A program made the translations under genes and the position numbers. Below, piece after piece: positions 33,875 to 43,192 of a stretch of 56,081 nt of DNA (its first letter is position 1; each line of letters opens with the position of its first letter). The notes beneath the pieces were generated by a model, which was not told the origin of the DNA, did not search any database, and worked only from the letters and a program-made list of their open reading frames with translations. Source of the DNA: a virus; the IMG/VR virus record IMGVR_UViG_3300044630_001132, positions 1-56,081 of that record, one strand, 5' to 3'.

Positions 33875-34753
33875 TTATTCTGTCCTATAGCGAATTATTA
33901 CAATTCCACTTCCACCAGCAGATCCAGCACCAGTTCCAGCACCATTACATCCACCAAGTCCACCACCGCCTCCACCAGTATGTTGTTGTCCTGGCGATCC
34001 TCCACCCCTACAAAACTCTCCACCATTTCCGCCACCACCTAATCCTCCTGCTGAGGTTCCGCCGCCGTTGTGAGCAGCACCACCACCGCCGCCACCAGAA
34101 TAATGAGTTGAAGTACCATTTATTGAACTTGATAATCCTGCTCCACCAGCACCACCTGGTTGTCCACTTGCACCATTTGCATTTGTACCAACTGCACCAG
34201 CACCGCCACCGCCACCGCCATTATGATGACCTCCACCACCATGCCCCCCTGCATGTCCTTGACCAGCGATTCCAGCACCACCAACACTTGTTTGGTTGTG
34301 TGCAGAGCCTCCTCCTGATCCTCCACTTCCACCTAATTGATTTGTAGTATGTGATCCACCAAATCCTCCACCTGTTGCAACAACTGTACTAAAAAATGAA
34401 TCTACTCCTTTAACTCCAGTACTTGCATTTGCTGAAGGGCCTCCACTACCAACTTGTACTGAGTATGTTCCTACTCCAACTGGTGTTTGTCCAGTTAAAA
34501 ATCCTCCCGCACCTCCACCACCTCCTGCAGGTGTACTACCACTAATACCTCCACCACTTCCTCCTCCAGCAACTACTAAATAGTCAACACTTCCTGCTCC
34601 GCTAATTACAGTAAATGTTCCACTGCTTGTATATGTGTGAACACGATACGTAATTCCACCACTAGTATGATTTATAGTAGTGTTTCCTCCATTTGCTACA
34701 AGGAATCCACCACTAGGGTTTTTTCCAACTGAGTTTAATGAACTTATTGGCAT
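33875..34753 (-). CDS. Glycine-rich tail adhesin
   Basis: This 292-residue protein follows the common plan: a short N-terminus (MPISSLNSVGKNPSGGF), a beta module (YRVHTYTSSGTFTVISGAG), YLVVAGGGSGGG, then polyglycine tracts with His-, Asn- and Ala-containing loops, ending GGSGIVIIRYRTE. Histidines are notably frequent in its loops. It overlaps the preceding 111-residue beta protein by one base. The same three-gene order is found at 45816-44218 and 27110-26049. Confidence 0.75.
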   Translation of the reverse strand: MPISSLNSVGKNPSGGFLVANGGNTTINHTSGGITYRVHTYTSSGTFTVISGAGSVDYLVVAGGGSGGGISGSTPAGGGGGAGGFLTGQTPVGVGTYSVQVGSGGPSANASTGVKGVDSFFSTVVATGGGFGGSHTTNQLGGSGGSGGGSAHNQTSVGGAGIAGQGHAGGHGGGGHHNGGGGGGAGAVGTNANGASGQPGGAGGAGLSSSINGTSTHYSGGGGGGAAHNGGGTSAGGLGGGGNGGEFCRGGGSPGQQHTGGGGGGLGGCNGAGTGAGSAGGSGIVIIRYRTE

Positions 34754-35088
34754 TAGTCAGCAGTCACCTCCGCATATGACATATTAAAACTTACACTTCC
34801 GCTTGATGCCCATACTGATAATACATCTAAAGGACCCATGGTAATTCCATCTCCTAATTGAACTGTATCATTTGCTGTAACAGTTAATCCATTAAACAAA
34901 TAATGTTGTGGTAATATTTGTGCACCCGATGGTCTTACAGCAATTTGAATTGATGCAGAAAGTCCTCCGTAGTTACACACATGTATGTTAGAAACAACTA
35001 CTTGAGTATTAGCAGGAACAGAATAAAGGGTTGTAAGAGTGCTTGCTACAGGAACTATCTGAGCAGGTGATTTATAAATATTAGGCAT
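34753..35088 (-). CDS. Beta-rich fibre protein of the 110-residue family
   Basis: The start is placed at ATG 35088, overlapping the preceding stop as TAATG; the longer frame to 35151 lies over the end of the preceding gene and has no ribosome site. The 111 residues match the paralogue at 26780: TTLYSVPANTQVVVSNIHVC, IAVRPSGAQILPQHYLF and a final VSFNMSYAEVTAD strand. The gene sits between a stalk gene and a glycine-rich adhesin gene, as do its relatives. Confidence 0.75.
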   Translation of the reverse strand: MPNIYKSPAQIVPVASTLTTLYSVPANTQVVVSNIHVCNYGGLSASIQIAVRPSGAQILPQHYLFNGLTVTANDTVQLGDGITMGPLDVLSVWASSGSVSFNMSYAEVTAD

Positions 35089-36572
35089 TAGTACACTCCA
35101 AAGAATGGGTGAAGACCAGAGTCTCCGCCACCACCAGATACAGCGATCCACTTAGTTCCATTATACACTTTCAATTTGGGTGCTGTGATGGTAGTTGAGT
35201 CAATCCATAAAGTTCCAGGAACTGGAGATGTAGGAGATGCTGACACATATGGTATATTTGGCTCAAAATCTAAATTTGCTATTTGAAATGGCTTTATACT
35301 TATAATTTCTAATATATCTCCAGATGTTAATGGGGTATCAAGAGTAATAACAGTATTTGCTAGTCTTGTATAGTCAGTAATAGGAGTTAATAATACACCA
35401 TTTAAAAATACCTGCTCAAATCCAGCAGTATAGTTTAAAGTAGTTCCACTTTCATCAATACCAGTAATTATATAAGCACTTGCCGAGTATTGTTTTTTCC
35501 ATCTAGTATATTCATTATATTTAGCATCTATTTGACCTTGGGTATATGTATTATTATTTGTTGAATTTTGATATGCATATATGTCAATAGTTTGACCAGA
35601 CACTATTGGTTGATTTAAAGTAATTAAGTTAGAATTTGTAGTAGTGTATTGATTATTGGCAATTAATACTCCATTTATGAATACTTGTTCATACCCTGGA
35701 TTATATTCTAAATTATATAGATTATCATCGTTACCAGTTATTGTAGTTGCTGATGCGGAATATGTTTTTCTCCATCTAGTAAAAGCCATACTTGCTGTTT
35801 TAGGAAGGTAGTCATCAATTGCGTCTGCAATTGTTAAGTAATCAGTGCTTGCAACAAACTGAGTTAAGTATGTTGAAGAAGCGGAAGATTGAGTTAAATA
35901 TATAGATGATGCTGAAGATTTTGACAAATAGTCTTGTGCTATTTGAGAAGGAGTAGTGTAAATATATGAAGCACTTGCTTGATTTAAATATATAGATGAT
36001 GCTGAAGACTGAGATAGATATGTTGATGATGCTGAAGATAGTGTTAAATAGTCAAGAAATTCTGGTTCAACAAAAGATGTTCCATTAAAGTACTTTAAAA
36101 CTCCATTATCAGAATCTACCCAAAATGTTCCTGTAATTAAAAATGGATCAGAAACTGATGGGTCTTCTGATTGATAAATAGCAGCACTCTCTGTAATATT
36201 AGCCCATTTTAATCCATTCCAAATATATGTTTTTTTAGTATCTGTTTCGTATATTGATAAACCAACGTTTGGAGATCCTGGCCTAGTTGCAGATGTAACA
36301 TATACAAATGGATTTAGTCTTACATAGTCCAAACCTAATTGAACATTGGTTGCACTTGACGAACTATAAATTGATGGACTGTATGCTATTTGTGTAGCAC
36401 TAGTTGCTGTATAGTCTGGAGTTGCTGAAGCACTACTGTTTACCCAAACAGTTCCTATTTCTACAATATCTGGCTCTGAGTCTTGATAAACAACCTTTGC
36501 TGTTGTTCCTAAAAGGTTGTCAACGGCTGGTTGCCAAGAAAGTCCATCCCATATATATAACGGCTTTGTCAT
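35088..36572 (-). CDS. Tail fibre with ASxxYL stalk repeats
   Basis: The 494-residue protein starts MTKPLYIWDGLSWQPAVDNL, a form of the WNG module of other stalks. Residues about 170-265 contain repeats of the type SSASSIYLTQ, each about 13-17 residues, with interruptions; these probably form a trimeric triple-helical or beta-helical stalk. Two copies of a later unit follow (RWRKTYSASATTITGNDDN and RWKKQYSASAYIITGIDES), each ending in a GVLL-type turn. The C-terminus is LWIDSTT, KVYNGTKWIAVSGGGGD. It has its own extended -10 promoter and AAGGTG site. Confidence 0.85.
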   Translation of the reverse strand: MTKPLYIWDGLSWQPAVDNLLGTTAKVVYQDSEPDIVEIGTVWVNSSASATPDYTATSATQIAYSPSIYSSSSATNVQLGLDYVRLNPFVYVTSATRPGSPNVGLSIYETDTKKTYIWNGLKWANITESAAIYQSEDPSVSDPFLITGTFWVDSDNGVLKYFNGTSFVEPEFLDYLTLSSASSTYLSQSSASSIYLNQASASYIYTTPSQIAQDYLSKSSASSIYLTQSSASSTYLTQFVASTDYLTIADAIDDYLPKTASMAFTRWRKTYSASATTITGNDDNLYNLEYNPGYEQVFINGVLIANNQYTTTNSNLITLNQPIVSGQTIDIYAYQNSTNNNTYTQGQIDAKYNEYTRWKKQYSASAYIITGIDESGTTLNYTAGFEQVFLNGVLLTPITDYTRLANTVITLDTPLTSGDILEIISIKPFQIANLDFEPNIPYVSASPTSPVPGTLWIDSTTITAPKLKVYNGTKWIAVSGGGGDSGLHPFFGVY

Positions 36573-36588
36573 TTAATTCACCTTTTTC

Positions 36589-36597
36589 ATTATAGCA
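36589..36597 (-). promoter_or_regulatory. Extended -10 promoter for the middle fibre cassette
   Basis: TGC-TATAAT lies between the stop at 36598 and AAGGTG-ATG at 36572. No -35 is seen. Confidence 0.5.
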
Positions 36598-37305
36598 TTA
36601 TAAGCCATAAAAAGATTTTGCTGCATTAAAATTTCCACTTATTTCTGAGTCAGACAAAGCACGATTATACACTCTAACTACAGATATTCTACATTGAGAA
36701 AATTCTCCAGGCCATCCATTATGTATATTACAAATCTGTGCTGTAAAGTTATTAGTAAATCCACTTTTTGATCCTCTTGATAATCCATCTTTAAATGCAT
36801 ATGCAATAGAAGATTCTCTTTTAAATACAATATGATTCCATGTGTTTAACATCAATGACCACCCAGGGGTTGAGTTATATGTCTCAAAGGTTGGGGTATA
36901 CAGATACACCTGCCCGCCCCCAATACTTCCTACGTCTGCTTTTAATGCCATGGTACTTTGTTGTGGAAAAGCAATCATATGGGTATACTTTGTAAAATCT
37001 TGTGGGTATATCCAGCACTCTAAAGTAAAATCTCCTGTGCCAAAAGCAAACTTGGGGTTAGATGCTATAGTTGCAGAGTCATCGGTTCCGTCAAATTGAA
37101 TATATGGCCTAGTAAAGGTTGGTCCATTTACTAATGTTGCGTTACTTGGGCTAGCACTAAGATCTGTCCAAATAGTTCCAGAAGATAGATAAGAGTTAGA
37201 GTTGCTTGCATCTAAATTTAAAATTAAACCATTTGTAGAAACACTGTTTCTATTTGTTTTTCCATATATACCACGATTTCCACCAAAAGTTGTTAGTCCT
37301 GGCAT
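36598..37305 (-). CDS. LamG-domain adhesin
   Basis: ATG 37305 has a good AGGAG site; the longer frame (to 37350) overlaps the previous gene and lacks one. The 235-residue protein begins MPGLTTFGGNRGIYGKTNRN, comparable to the N-termini of glycine-rich adhesins at 24294 and 29997. The rest is a concanavalin-like (LamG) domain: LILNLDASNSNSYLSSGTIW, FTLECWIYPQDFTKYTHMI, WNHIVFKRESSIAYAFKDGL, RVYNRALSDSEISGNF. These domains bind carbohydrates. It takes the place of a glycine-rich adhesin behind the paralogue at 37314, an example of exchange of the binding head. Confidence 0.85.
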   Translation of the reverse strand: MPGLTTFGGNRGIYGKTNRNSVSTNGLILNLDASNSNSYLSSGTIWTDLSASPSNATLVNGPTFTRPYIQFDGTDDSATIASNPKFAFGTGDFTLECWIYPQDFTKYTHMIAFPQQSTMALKADVGSIGGGQVYLYTPTFETYNSTPGWSLMLNTWNHIVFKRESSIAYAFKDGLSRGSKSGFTNNFTAQICNIHNGWPGEFSQCRISVVRVYNRALSDSEISGNFNAAKSFYGL

Positions 37306-37313
37306 ATTTACTC

Positions 37314-37880
37314 CTATATGTTTGTACTGGCATTTCCGATAACTATCCAAGAGTTAGATCTTCTAATCATTGAAAAGTTATAAATATCAAGTTTTCCAGT
37401 TATGCTTGTTGGAGTTGGTGCTGCACCATTTAACCATTTAATAGGCTGAGTGATACCATTAATTTGAAGTAATGAAACTCCATATCCTATATTACCTTGA
37501 GGAATAATTAAAGACACAGTGTGTGATTTTAAATTTGTAATAGGAACATTGTCAACATTTAATGCAAAGTTAGCAGTAGCAGCATTTGATAAATAAAATA
37601 AAGCAGATGTAGTAAAATTAGCATAACATAAATTACTTGCAGTTACTATTACATCTTGAACTCTTTCTGATATTTCAGATATGTCTAATCTACCTGTAAT
37701 GTCTACGTCACCTATAAATGATGACGATGCTGTAGTTGCTGGGGGGCTAGAAATATTACTTCTACCAGATATATTATTAGTTCCAATAGTATTATTAACA
37801 ATTGATGAGTTATCTGCTGATGATAATACAGGAATGTTTAATTCATAATCATATTGATGATTGAGTTTATTTAATCCCAT
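37314..37880 (-). CDS. Tail fibre protein with conserved C-terminal domain
   Basis: The 188-residue protein has a short N-terminal part (MGLNKLNHQYDYELNIPVLS) and a C-terminal domain ending SNSWIVIGNASTNI that is paralogous to those of the genes at 30785 and 25155. Shared features are an ANF strand followed by a V/L-N-V/I-P turn, INGITQPIKWLNGAAPTPT and KLDIYNFSMIRRS. It is followed by the LamG adhesin. It probably carries that adhesin on the fibre. Confidence 0.75.
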   Translation of the reverse strand: MGLNKLNHQYDYELNIPVLSSADNSSIVNNTIGTNNISGRSNISSPPATTASSSFIGDVDITGRLDISEISERVQDVIVTASNLCYANFTTSALFYLSNAATANFALNVDNVPITNLKSHTVSLIIPQGNIGYGVSLLQINGITQPIKWLNGAAPTPTSITGKLDIYNFSMIRRSNSWIVIGNASTNI

Positions 37881-37889
37881 ACCCGCCCC

Positions 37890-40800
37890 TTATGCCTGGG
37901 CTTCGGTCCAAGAAAGTCTTCCTTGTACATCCAGTGATGATGCAGAGGTATTTGTTACTACAATTGTAAGAACATCTGGTCCATCAGGATAGATATTTGT
38001 GTTAGCGTTAGGACCGCCACCGCCAAGAATTGAATTACCTAAATCACGAACCCTATCAAGTTCTAGTGTTGATGTTCCTTGGGTAAAGAAACCTCCAGTT
38101 ACCTCTCCACCAGAGACTGAAGTTGATCCTCCTGAATAGTTAGCAATTTGTGCAAGACTTGAGTTTGCAACACCAGTTGCGTTGTTAACTGCGTTTGTCC
38201 AAGCAGTTGCTGTACTTGGAGTTCCGTTAAGAACTGCTGTTACAAGCATGTTTGGAGTTAAAGTTCTTGTTGTAATACCTAGTGATACTAAAACTAACTG
38301 CATTCTGTTTACAAGTTCACGTGTTCCAAAGTTTGCAGCAATACCGTTATCCACAGAAGGTGCTACTCGAATTGAAAACAGTGCTCTTGATGCACCAGCA
38401 GCAATGGTTGTAAATGTTGTTTGTCCATATGTAAACACAAGTGACTTATCGTCATCGTACCTACCGTCCATAATTACAGAAGTGCCCCAATGTGATATTT
38501 GTGAAGAATATGATGGGAATGCTAACTCTACCATTACTGGAGAAGTTGCAGAAATTGTAAATGCTTGTGGACTTGCCATACCCATTGGTGCAAATAAGAC
38601 ACCAGTTGGATTTGTTGTTGTTGCTGCTTGAGTAAATGTTAAAGTTGTTCCATTAATTGCAGAAACATATGTTCCGTCTGGGAAGTTAGCACTAATAACT
38701 CTTTGTCCAATTTGAATTCCAGCAGCACTAGAAACTGTACCAACATTCGTTCCATTTGTTATTGATACCGTAACTCCACCTACTGAGCCACCTTGTGCTC
38801 TAGTTAAGCCAGTAAATGATGTTGCTGTTTTTCCTACGTAGTTAACATATTCATACTTAGAACCATCTCTAACACAAAGTGTTCCACTTGGTGGGAAGTT
38901 ACTTGTATCTACTACGTTTAATGCTGTGTCTGTGTTTGAAGCACTAGTTGTTAAAGAAGTGTAGATTGGATCTGTTGATGATTCATAACGTGCTGGTAAG
39001 TTACCTGAACGCATGTATGCTTCATTGTTAATATTATTGTTTGGCATCTTGTGTACATAAGTTACGTTTCCATCACGACCACGCATACCCCAACGTACAT
39101 ATCCTGCACCATACCAAGAATAATCAACATAAAACATTTGCATTTTTGCTAAATCTAGTAACATTCCTGATGGGCCAGTCCCATCCATCTTATCAATATT
39201 CCATTGTGATTGAGGAATCTTAAAGTCTACTGTTTTAGAAACAATTGCAAATTGTGTTGTAGAACCTCTATATGATGGAGTAATTGTCATGCTTGTATCA
39301 CTTTCAATACTTTGAATCTTATAGGAAACTCCACGAATTACTATAAAACTACCAACTTCTAGTTGTCTTGCAAAATATGTTGGGAATGAAGAGTCTGTTT
39401 GTGTAACTGTATTTGAATTATTTGTAACAGTTACTCTTCCAGAAATTTGAAATGTAGAGTTTCTACGAACTGCGTATAGTGTTTGACCATTGAACTCAAA
39501 AAATAGTCCATTTTGATCATCAAAAATACCTAATTTATTTGAACATCCATACCATGAAATTACTGCTGCATAATAAGGACCTTGTCCTACTGATACTGTA
39601 GGAACTGTTGGAACTGTGTATTGAAATCTGTTGTATCCAACTATGGAAGTAATAGTAAATTCTCCATTATAAACTGGGTCTAAACATCCAGCAATTCTTA
39701 CTACGGCACCTGGTTGTAAATTGTGTTGATCTTTAGTTTGAACAGTTACTGTTTGTCCTACTGAGTTAATAGAGTCTAGTTGTAAGTTTGGTTTTAAAAT
39801 TGTTCCTGAAGACATTTGCATGCCTTTTCCTGATTGATAACGGAAATAACGTCTTGTTTGACGAATTGCTTGTTCATTATTTGAGTTTGCATTTGTAGAA
39901 AATACAACTCCTCCGTCAAATGGTCTATGTAAAAATTGAGATTTTGGAACCATATAAACTTCTGCCGCTGCACCAGACAATGCTCCAGTTGGTGCTGCTA
40001 ATGTGTAATATGTAAACTGTGTTGGACTTGTAATTGTACAAACTGGAAATGTTCCGTTTGGTGCATTTGTTGTAGCAGTAGATCCAATTATATTAACTTC
40101 GTTTCCAATTGCTAATCCGTGTGGCACTGTAGTTGTTACCGATACTGCCTGTCCTGCGTAAGACATTGTAGGTGCTCCACCAATTCGTGCACCAGTATAA
40201 ATACTTCCTGAATAAATTACTGTTTTATTAGTATCCAAAATAGATGTTACGGTACCTGAGTTAAGTGCTCTACCTGTATAAGTAAATGTACTTGTTCCTC
40301 CACCGCTTTCAACTGTGAAATTACCATTGGCAATTGATAGATATGTATCATAAACTGAAATTGATGTTCCGTTTGCTGGTGCTGTACCACTAGAAAGTGT
40401 TACTGTAACAATTCTTGAGTTATTTAACATTGTAATTGCAGAAACGTTTGGAATTGGAGATGGTGATGCGTAGGCAAATGGTCTGTGATTAATTAATCCA
40501 AGATTTTCCCATTTAGAAACTTGTGGACCGTATTCAAAGTCAGTATCGATAAGTGCTTGTGGGGTTGTAACTCTAAGTTTATTTGTAGAATCTAAATATG
40601 TTTCTGCTGGTTCAAATTTTTCGTTATATTCATCAACAAGGATAGATATTTTATCTGTTGATGACATTGCTGCAGTATTATAATTTAAAACAACACTGGT
40701 TAATTCATCCATATTGGAATTAACTGATGCTGAAACTGTACCTCTTAAACTTGGGTCTGAGAAATTGTAGATTACGATATTTTTTGTTACGTTGGTTATT

Positions 40801-40898
40801 AAAATTAGTCTTTCTGCTGGTATGTAGTGGTTAAATACAATTGTTCTTGTTGCTGGATTAAATGTATATTGTGTTTCAAAGATTACTTTTCTTGCCAT
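37890..40898 (-). CDS. Large virion structural protein, cyanophage type
   Basis: The 1002-residue protein begins ARKVIFETQYTFNPATRTIV and closely follows the pattern of a large structural protein that I know from T4-like cyanophages and pelagiphages: FEYGPQVSKWENLGLINHRP, RYFRYQSGKGMQMSSGTILK, DYSWYGAGYVRWGMRGRDG and MRSGNLPARYESSTDP. Between these are beta modules of the form VTVTTxxxHGLxxGxxV (about residues 260 and 385) shared with other fibres here. The C-terminus ends SSLDVQGRLSWTEAQA. No membrane segment. It may form a baseplate-linked fibre or tail plate component. Its exact place in the virion is unknown. Confidence 0.85.
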   Translation of the reverse strand: MARKVIFETQYTFNPATRTIVFNHYIPAERLILITNVTKNIVIYNFSDPSLRGTVSASVNSNMDELTSVVLNYNTAAMSSTDKISILVDEYNEKFEPAETYLDSTNKLRVTTPQALIDTDFEYGPQVSKWENLGLINHRPFAYASPSPIPNVSAITMLNNSRIVTVTLSSGTAPANGTSISVYDTYLSIANGNFTVESGGGTSTFTYTGRALNSGTVTSILDTNKTVIYSGSIYTGARIGGAPTMSYAGQAVSVTTTVPHGLAIGNEVNIIGSTATTNAPNGTFPVCTITSPTQFTYYTLAAPTGALSGAAAEVYMVPKSQFLHRPFDGGVVFSTNANSNNEQAIRQTRRYFRYQSGKGMQMSSGTILKPNLQLDSINSVGQTVTVQTKDQHNLQPGAVVRIAGCLDPVYNGEFTITSIVGYNRFQYTVPTVPTVSVGQGPYYAAVISWYGCSNKLGIFDDQNGLFFEFNGQTLYAVRRNSTFQISGRVTVTNNSNTVTQTDSSFPTYFARQLEVGSFIVIRGVSYKIQSIESDTSMTITPSYRGSTTQFAIVSKTVDFKIPQSQWNIDKMDGTGPSGMLLDLAKMQMFYVDYSWYGAGYVRWGMRGRDGNVTYVHKMPNNNINNEAYMRSGNLPARYESSTDPIYTSLTTSASNTDTALNVVDTSNFPPSGTLCVRDGSKYEYVNYVGKTATSFTGLTRAQGGSVGGVTVSITNGTNVGTVSSAAGIQIGQRVISANFPDGTYVSAINGTTLTFTQAATTTNPTGVLFAPMGMASPQAFTISATSPVMVELAFPSYSSQISHWGTSVIMDGRYDDDKSLVFTYGQTTFTTIAAGASRALFSIRVAPSVDNGIAANFGTRELVNRMQLVLVSLGITTRTLTPNMLVTAVLNGTPSTATAWTNAVNNATGVANSSLAQIANYSGGSTSVSGGEVTGGFFTQGTSTLELDRVRDLGNSILGGGGPNANTNIYPDGPDVLTIVVTNTSASSLDVQGRLSWTEAQA

Positions 40899-40902
40899 TG
40901 TG

Positions 40903-41802
40903 TTAGCCTCCCAGCATTATATCTGTTGCTCTGAACGGATATATCCTGTTTCTTGTAGTTGTTGCTGAACCCATCATTATCCTAGCATCGAACGTTGATC
41001 CAGCGGGTGGTCTTTCTGAAAATGCAATGTACCCTTCTGAGTCTATCATAAATCCATCTCTAGGAAGCATTGACTGCCAGACGTATTCAGGAAAGTCTAC
41101 TGTTTGTATTATACCATTAATCGTAAGTAATAGTCTATAGGGATTTGTAAGATTTACTATTTCTCCTCTATATGTTGGATAGAATCTATTCTCTATACCG
41201 TCAAATTTCCACTTTAAATCATCTAATGGAATTATGTCATCGTTTACAAATAAAGATATTTTATTATTAGTATCATCATAATTTACTGATACCCCCGCAG
41301 TTGAGGCACTTGAAAATAGTGAGGCAATTAAGTCTTGAATAAACTCTTGCCCAGAAGATCCGTAGTTAATGTATTGTGCAGAAGCACTTTCTTTACTTAG
41401 ATATTCTGCTGAAGCATTAGTCTTATTTAAATAGTTTGAAGACGCTGTTGTATTAGACAAATAGTTTGATGTAACATTATTTGATAATGTTACTAAGGAA
41501 GAATTTATAGCACTTACAGAAGCACTATTAGAGTTAGTAAAGTTAAATAAATCAGTTGTTGTTGCAAACCCTGCAGATGCTGACATTAACTCTTCTAAGT
41601 CAGTGTGAGTATGGGTACTGCCTGTTACAGTGTCATCTGAGTCTACCCATAGAAGTCCAATCTTAGGGTCACTTGGAGATGCTGATTGATAAGCAACATA
41701 CGTATAGTTTCCAATATTAGTTATATCATTTACAGGAATCCATTGTGATCCAGACCACACATATGCTGGTCTAGTTGTTAAGGAAAATGGGGCTGATGCC
41801 AT
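40903..41802 (-). CDS. Tail fibre stalk/adaptor protein
   Basis: The 299-residue protein starts with the module RPAYVWSGSQWIPVND, then IGLLWVDSDDTVTGSTHTH, followed by ASxxYL repeats (residues about 115-145, for example SNYLNKTNASAEYLSKESAS) forming a stalk. The C-terminal part (KWKFDGIENRFYPTYRGEIV then YRLLLTINGIIQTVDFPEYV) looks like a beta domain found in aquatic phage structural proteins. It precedes the 1002-residue protein and overlaps the chaperone-like gene at 41802 by one base. Confidence 0.8.
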   Translation of the reverse strand: MASAPFSLTTRPAYVWSGSQWIPVNDITNIGNYTYVAYQSASPSDPKIGLLWVDSDDTVTGSTHTHTDLEELMSASAGFATTTDLFNFTNSNSASVSAINSSLVTLSNNVTSNYLSNTTASSNYLNKTNASAEYLSKESASAQYINYGSSGQEFIQDLIASLFSSASTAGVSVNYDDTNNKISLFVNDDIIPLDDLKWKFDGIENRFYPTYRGEIVNLTNPYRLLLTINGIIQTVDFPEYVWQSMLPRDGFMIDSEGYIAFSERPPAGSTFDARIMMGSATTTRNRIYPFRATDIMLGG

Positions 41803-42188
41803 TATGCTTCATCTCCAACTATAAAGTCTTCGTCTTCTGGCCTTACTTCTCCAGGAAATCGAGGGTATTCAACATATGCTGGAAACTCTGTATTAGAAGG
41901 AAGATCTCTTAATGCTTGTCTATAAATAGCCCACTCAGATTTTAATTCCTCTGTAATAGGAGCATCTGATATTTGTGTCCAATCACAATTTAACAATCTT
42001 CTATTTCTAGACTCTCTTAGTTCAACCCATCTAACAATATTATTTTTTTCAAAATCTATCATTTCATTTACTTTAGTATCTAATTCCTCTTCAGTATATT
42101 CAATATACTCACCGAGTTCATTAGCACTCTTATGACTAATTAAACTAGTTCTAAACATTTCTCTTAATTCTATTTCTTTTTCACTCAT
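41802..42188 (-). CDS. Tail fibre assembly chaperone-like protein (Phage_tail_APC type)
   Basis: The 128-residue acidic protein contains RLLNCDWTQISDAPITEELK followed by WAIYRQALRDLPSNTEFP. This DWTQ...DAP...W..YRQALRD pattern is the signature of the phage tail assembly chaperone family PF16778, found beside fibre genes. Such proteins help fold or trimerise fibres and do not usually stay in the virion. It follows three tandem glycine-rich adhesins and precedes a stalk gene. Among the small acidic proteins of this array it is the only one with a recognised chaperone signature. Confidence 0.85.
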   Translation of the reverse strand: MSEKEIELREMFRTSLISHKSANELGEYIEYTEEELDTKVNEMIDFEKNNIVRWVELRESRNRRLLNCDWTQISDAPITEELKSEWAIYRQALRDLPSNTEFPAYVEYPRFPGEVRPEDEDFIVGDEA

Positions 42189-42190
42189 AA

Positions 42191-43192
42191 TTAAAATGAA
42201 GTAGGATTAGTAAAACCAAATCTTACTATAACTACCCCATTACCTCCCCTTCCTGCTGAACCACTTGGACTTGCATGCGATCCACCACCACCGCCACCTA
42301 AACCATCTGTACCGTTTCCTGGAATTACGTTAGGACTATGACTTGCACCATTTCCTCCACCACCAAGTCCACCTGTAGAACTTGCAGTATGTCCATGTCC
42401 ACCACCTCCACCTGAGTAATGTGTTGCTGTACCAGTAATGCTGTTTAATAATCCTGGTCCACCTGGTCCGCCATTGTTACCAGTAACACTAGTTCCAACT
42501 CCACCTGCACCACCACCGCCACCACCACCCCAACTGCTACCATGCCAACCATGACCACCAAAGTTTCCTTGACCTTGTTGAGCCGCACCACCATGGCCTC
42601 TTTGGTTTCCAATAACATCTCCGCCACCAGAACTATTTCCCATTGCTGCTCCACCACCTGAACCACCTGGTGTACCATTGCCATAAGCACATTGATAACT
42701 ACCTCCACCTCCACCACCTATAGCCTGCAAATGCATAAATAATGAATTACCACCTGTACCTCCTGGAGCAGCACTACTATAAGGACTAGAAGATCCACCT
42801 GCACCAACCGTTATTGGTGTACTAGTTGTATCTACTAAAATATTAGATTCGTAAATATAACCGCCTCCGCCACCACCTCCACCATGATGATTTCCTCCAC
42901 CACCACCGCCACCAATCACTAAGACATCTGCATATGCACCAATGAATGGAGATAAATCTACAACTTGTGAACCTGTATTATTAAATGACTTAAAAGCAAA
43001 CCAACTTGCACCTGATGCGTAAGTTGTCCAACCATAACTTTGAATCCATTGAACAAATGTTGGACTTGCACTAAATATTTGTGTTTTAGGCACACCTTGA
43101 TTAATTTTTGTTGTAACAAATCTATATAAGGCTGGATTTGCTCCAGCAGGCAAAACACTTGCTAATTCAGAAGTAGAAAAATTATCTTGCAT
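42191..43192 (-). CDS. Glycine-rich tail adhesin, third of a tandem triplet
   Basis: The 333-residue protein has an N-terminal domain of about 75 residues (FSTSELASVLPAGANPALYR, ... SYGWTTYASGASWFAFKSFN) shared with the next two genes upstream. It then has ADVLVIGGGGGGGNHHGGGG and long polyglycine tracts with His-, Asn- and Ser-rich loops, ending GGNGVVIVRFGF. It overlaps the second gene of the triplet by one base. The shared N-domain probably fixes the adhesin to a common fibre site, while the glycine-rich part varies. Confidence 0.8.
   Translation of the reverse strand: MQDNFSTSELASVLPAGANPALYRFVTTKINQGVPKTQIFSASPTFVQWIQSYGWTTYASGASWFAFKSFNNTGSQVVDLSPFIGAYADVLVIGGGGGGGNHHGGGGGGGGYIYESNILVDTTSTPITVGAGGSSSPYSSAAPGGTGGNSLFMHLQAIGGGGGGSYQCAYGNGTPGGSGGGAAMGNSSGGGDVIGNQRGHGGAAQQGQGNFGGHGWHGSSWGGGGGGGAGGVGTSVTGNNGGPGGPGLLNSITGTATHYSGGGGGHGHTASSTGGLGGGGNGASHSPNVIPGNGTDGLGGGGGGSHASPSGSAGRGGNGVVIVRFGFTNPTSF

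Noticed and set aside
34108-34347. Frames on both strands inside the glycine-rich gene at 33875
   Set aside because: They arise from the GGN codon bias of the polyglycine tracts. The gene itself has a proper start and tight neighbours.
35850-36060. Short repeats as a CRISPR array or as a diversity-generating template
   Set aside because: They are in-frame codons of ASxxYL stalk repeats. No reverse transcriptase, Cas gene or regular spacer pattern is present.
37306-37350. N-terminal extension of the LamG adhesin
   Set aside because: It overlaps the preceding gene and lacks a ribosome site, whereas AGGAG stands before ATG 37305.
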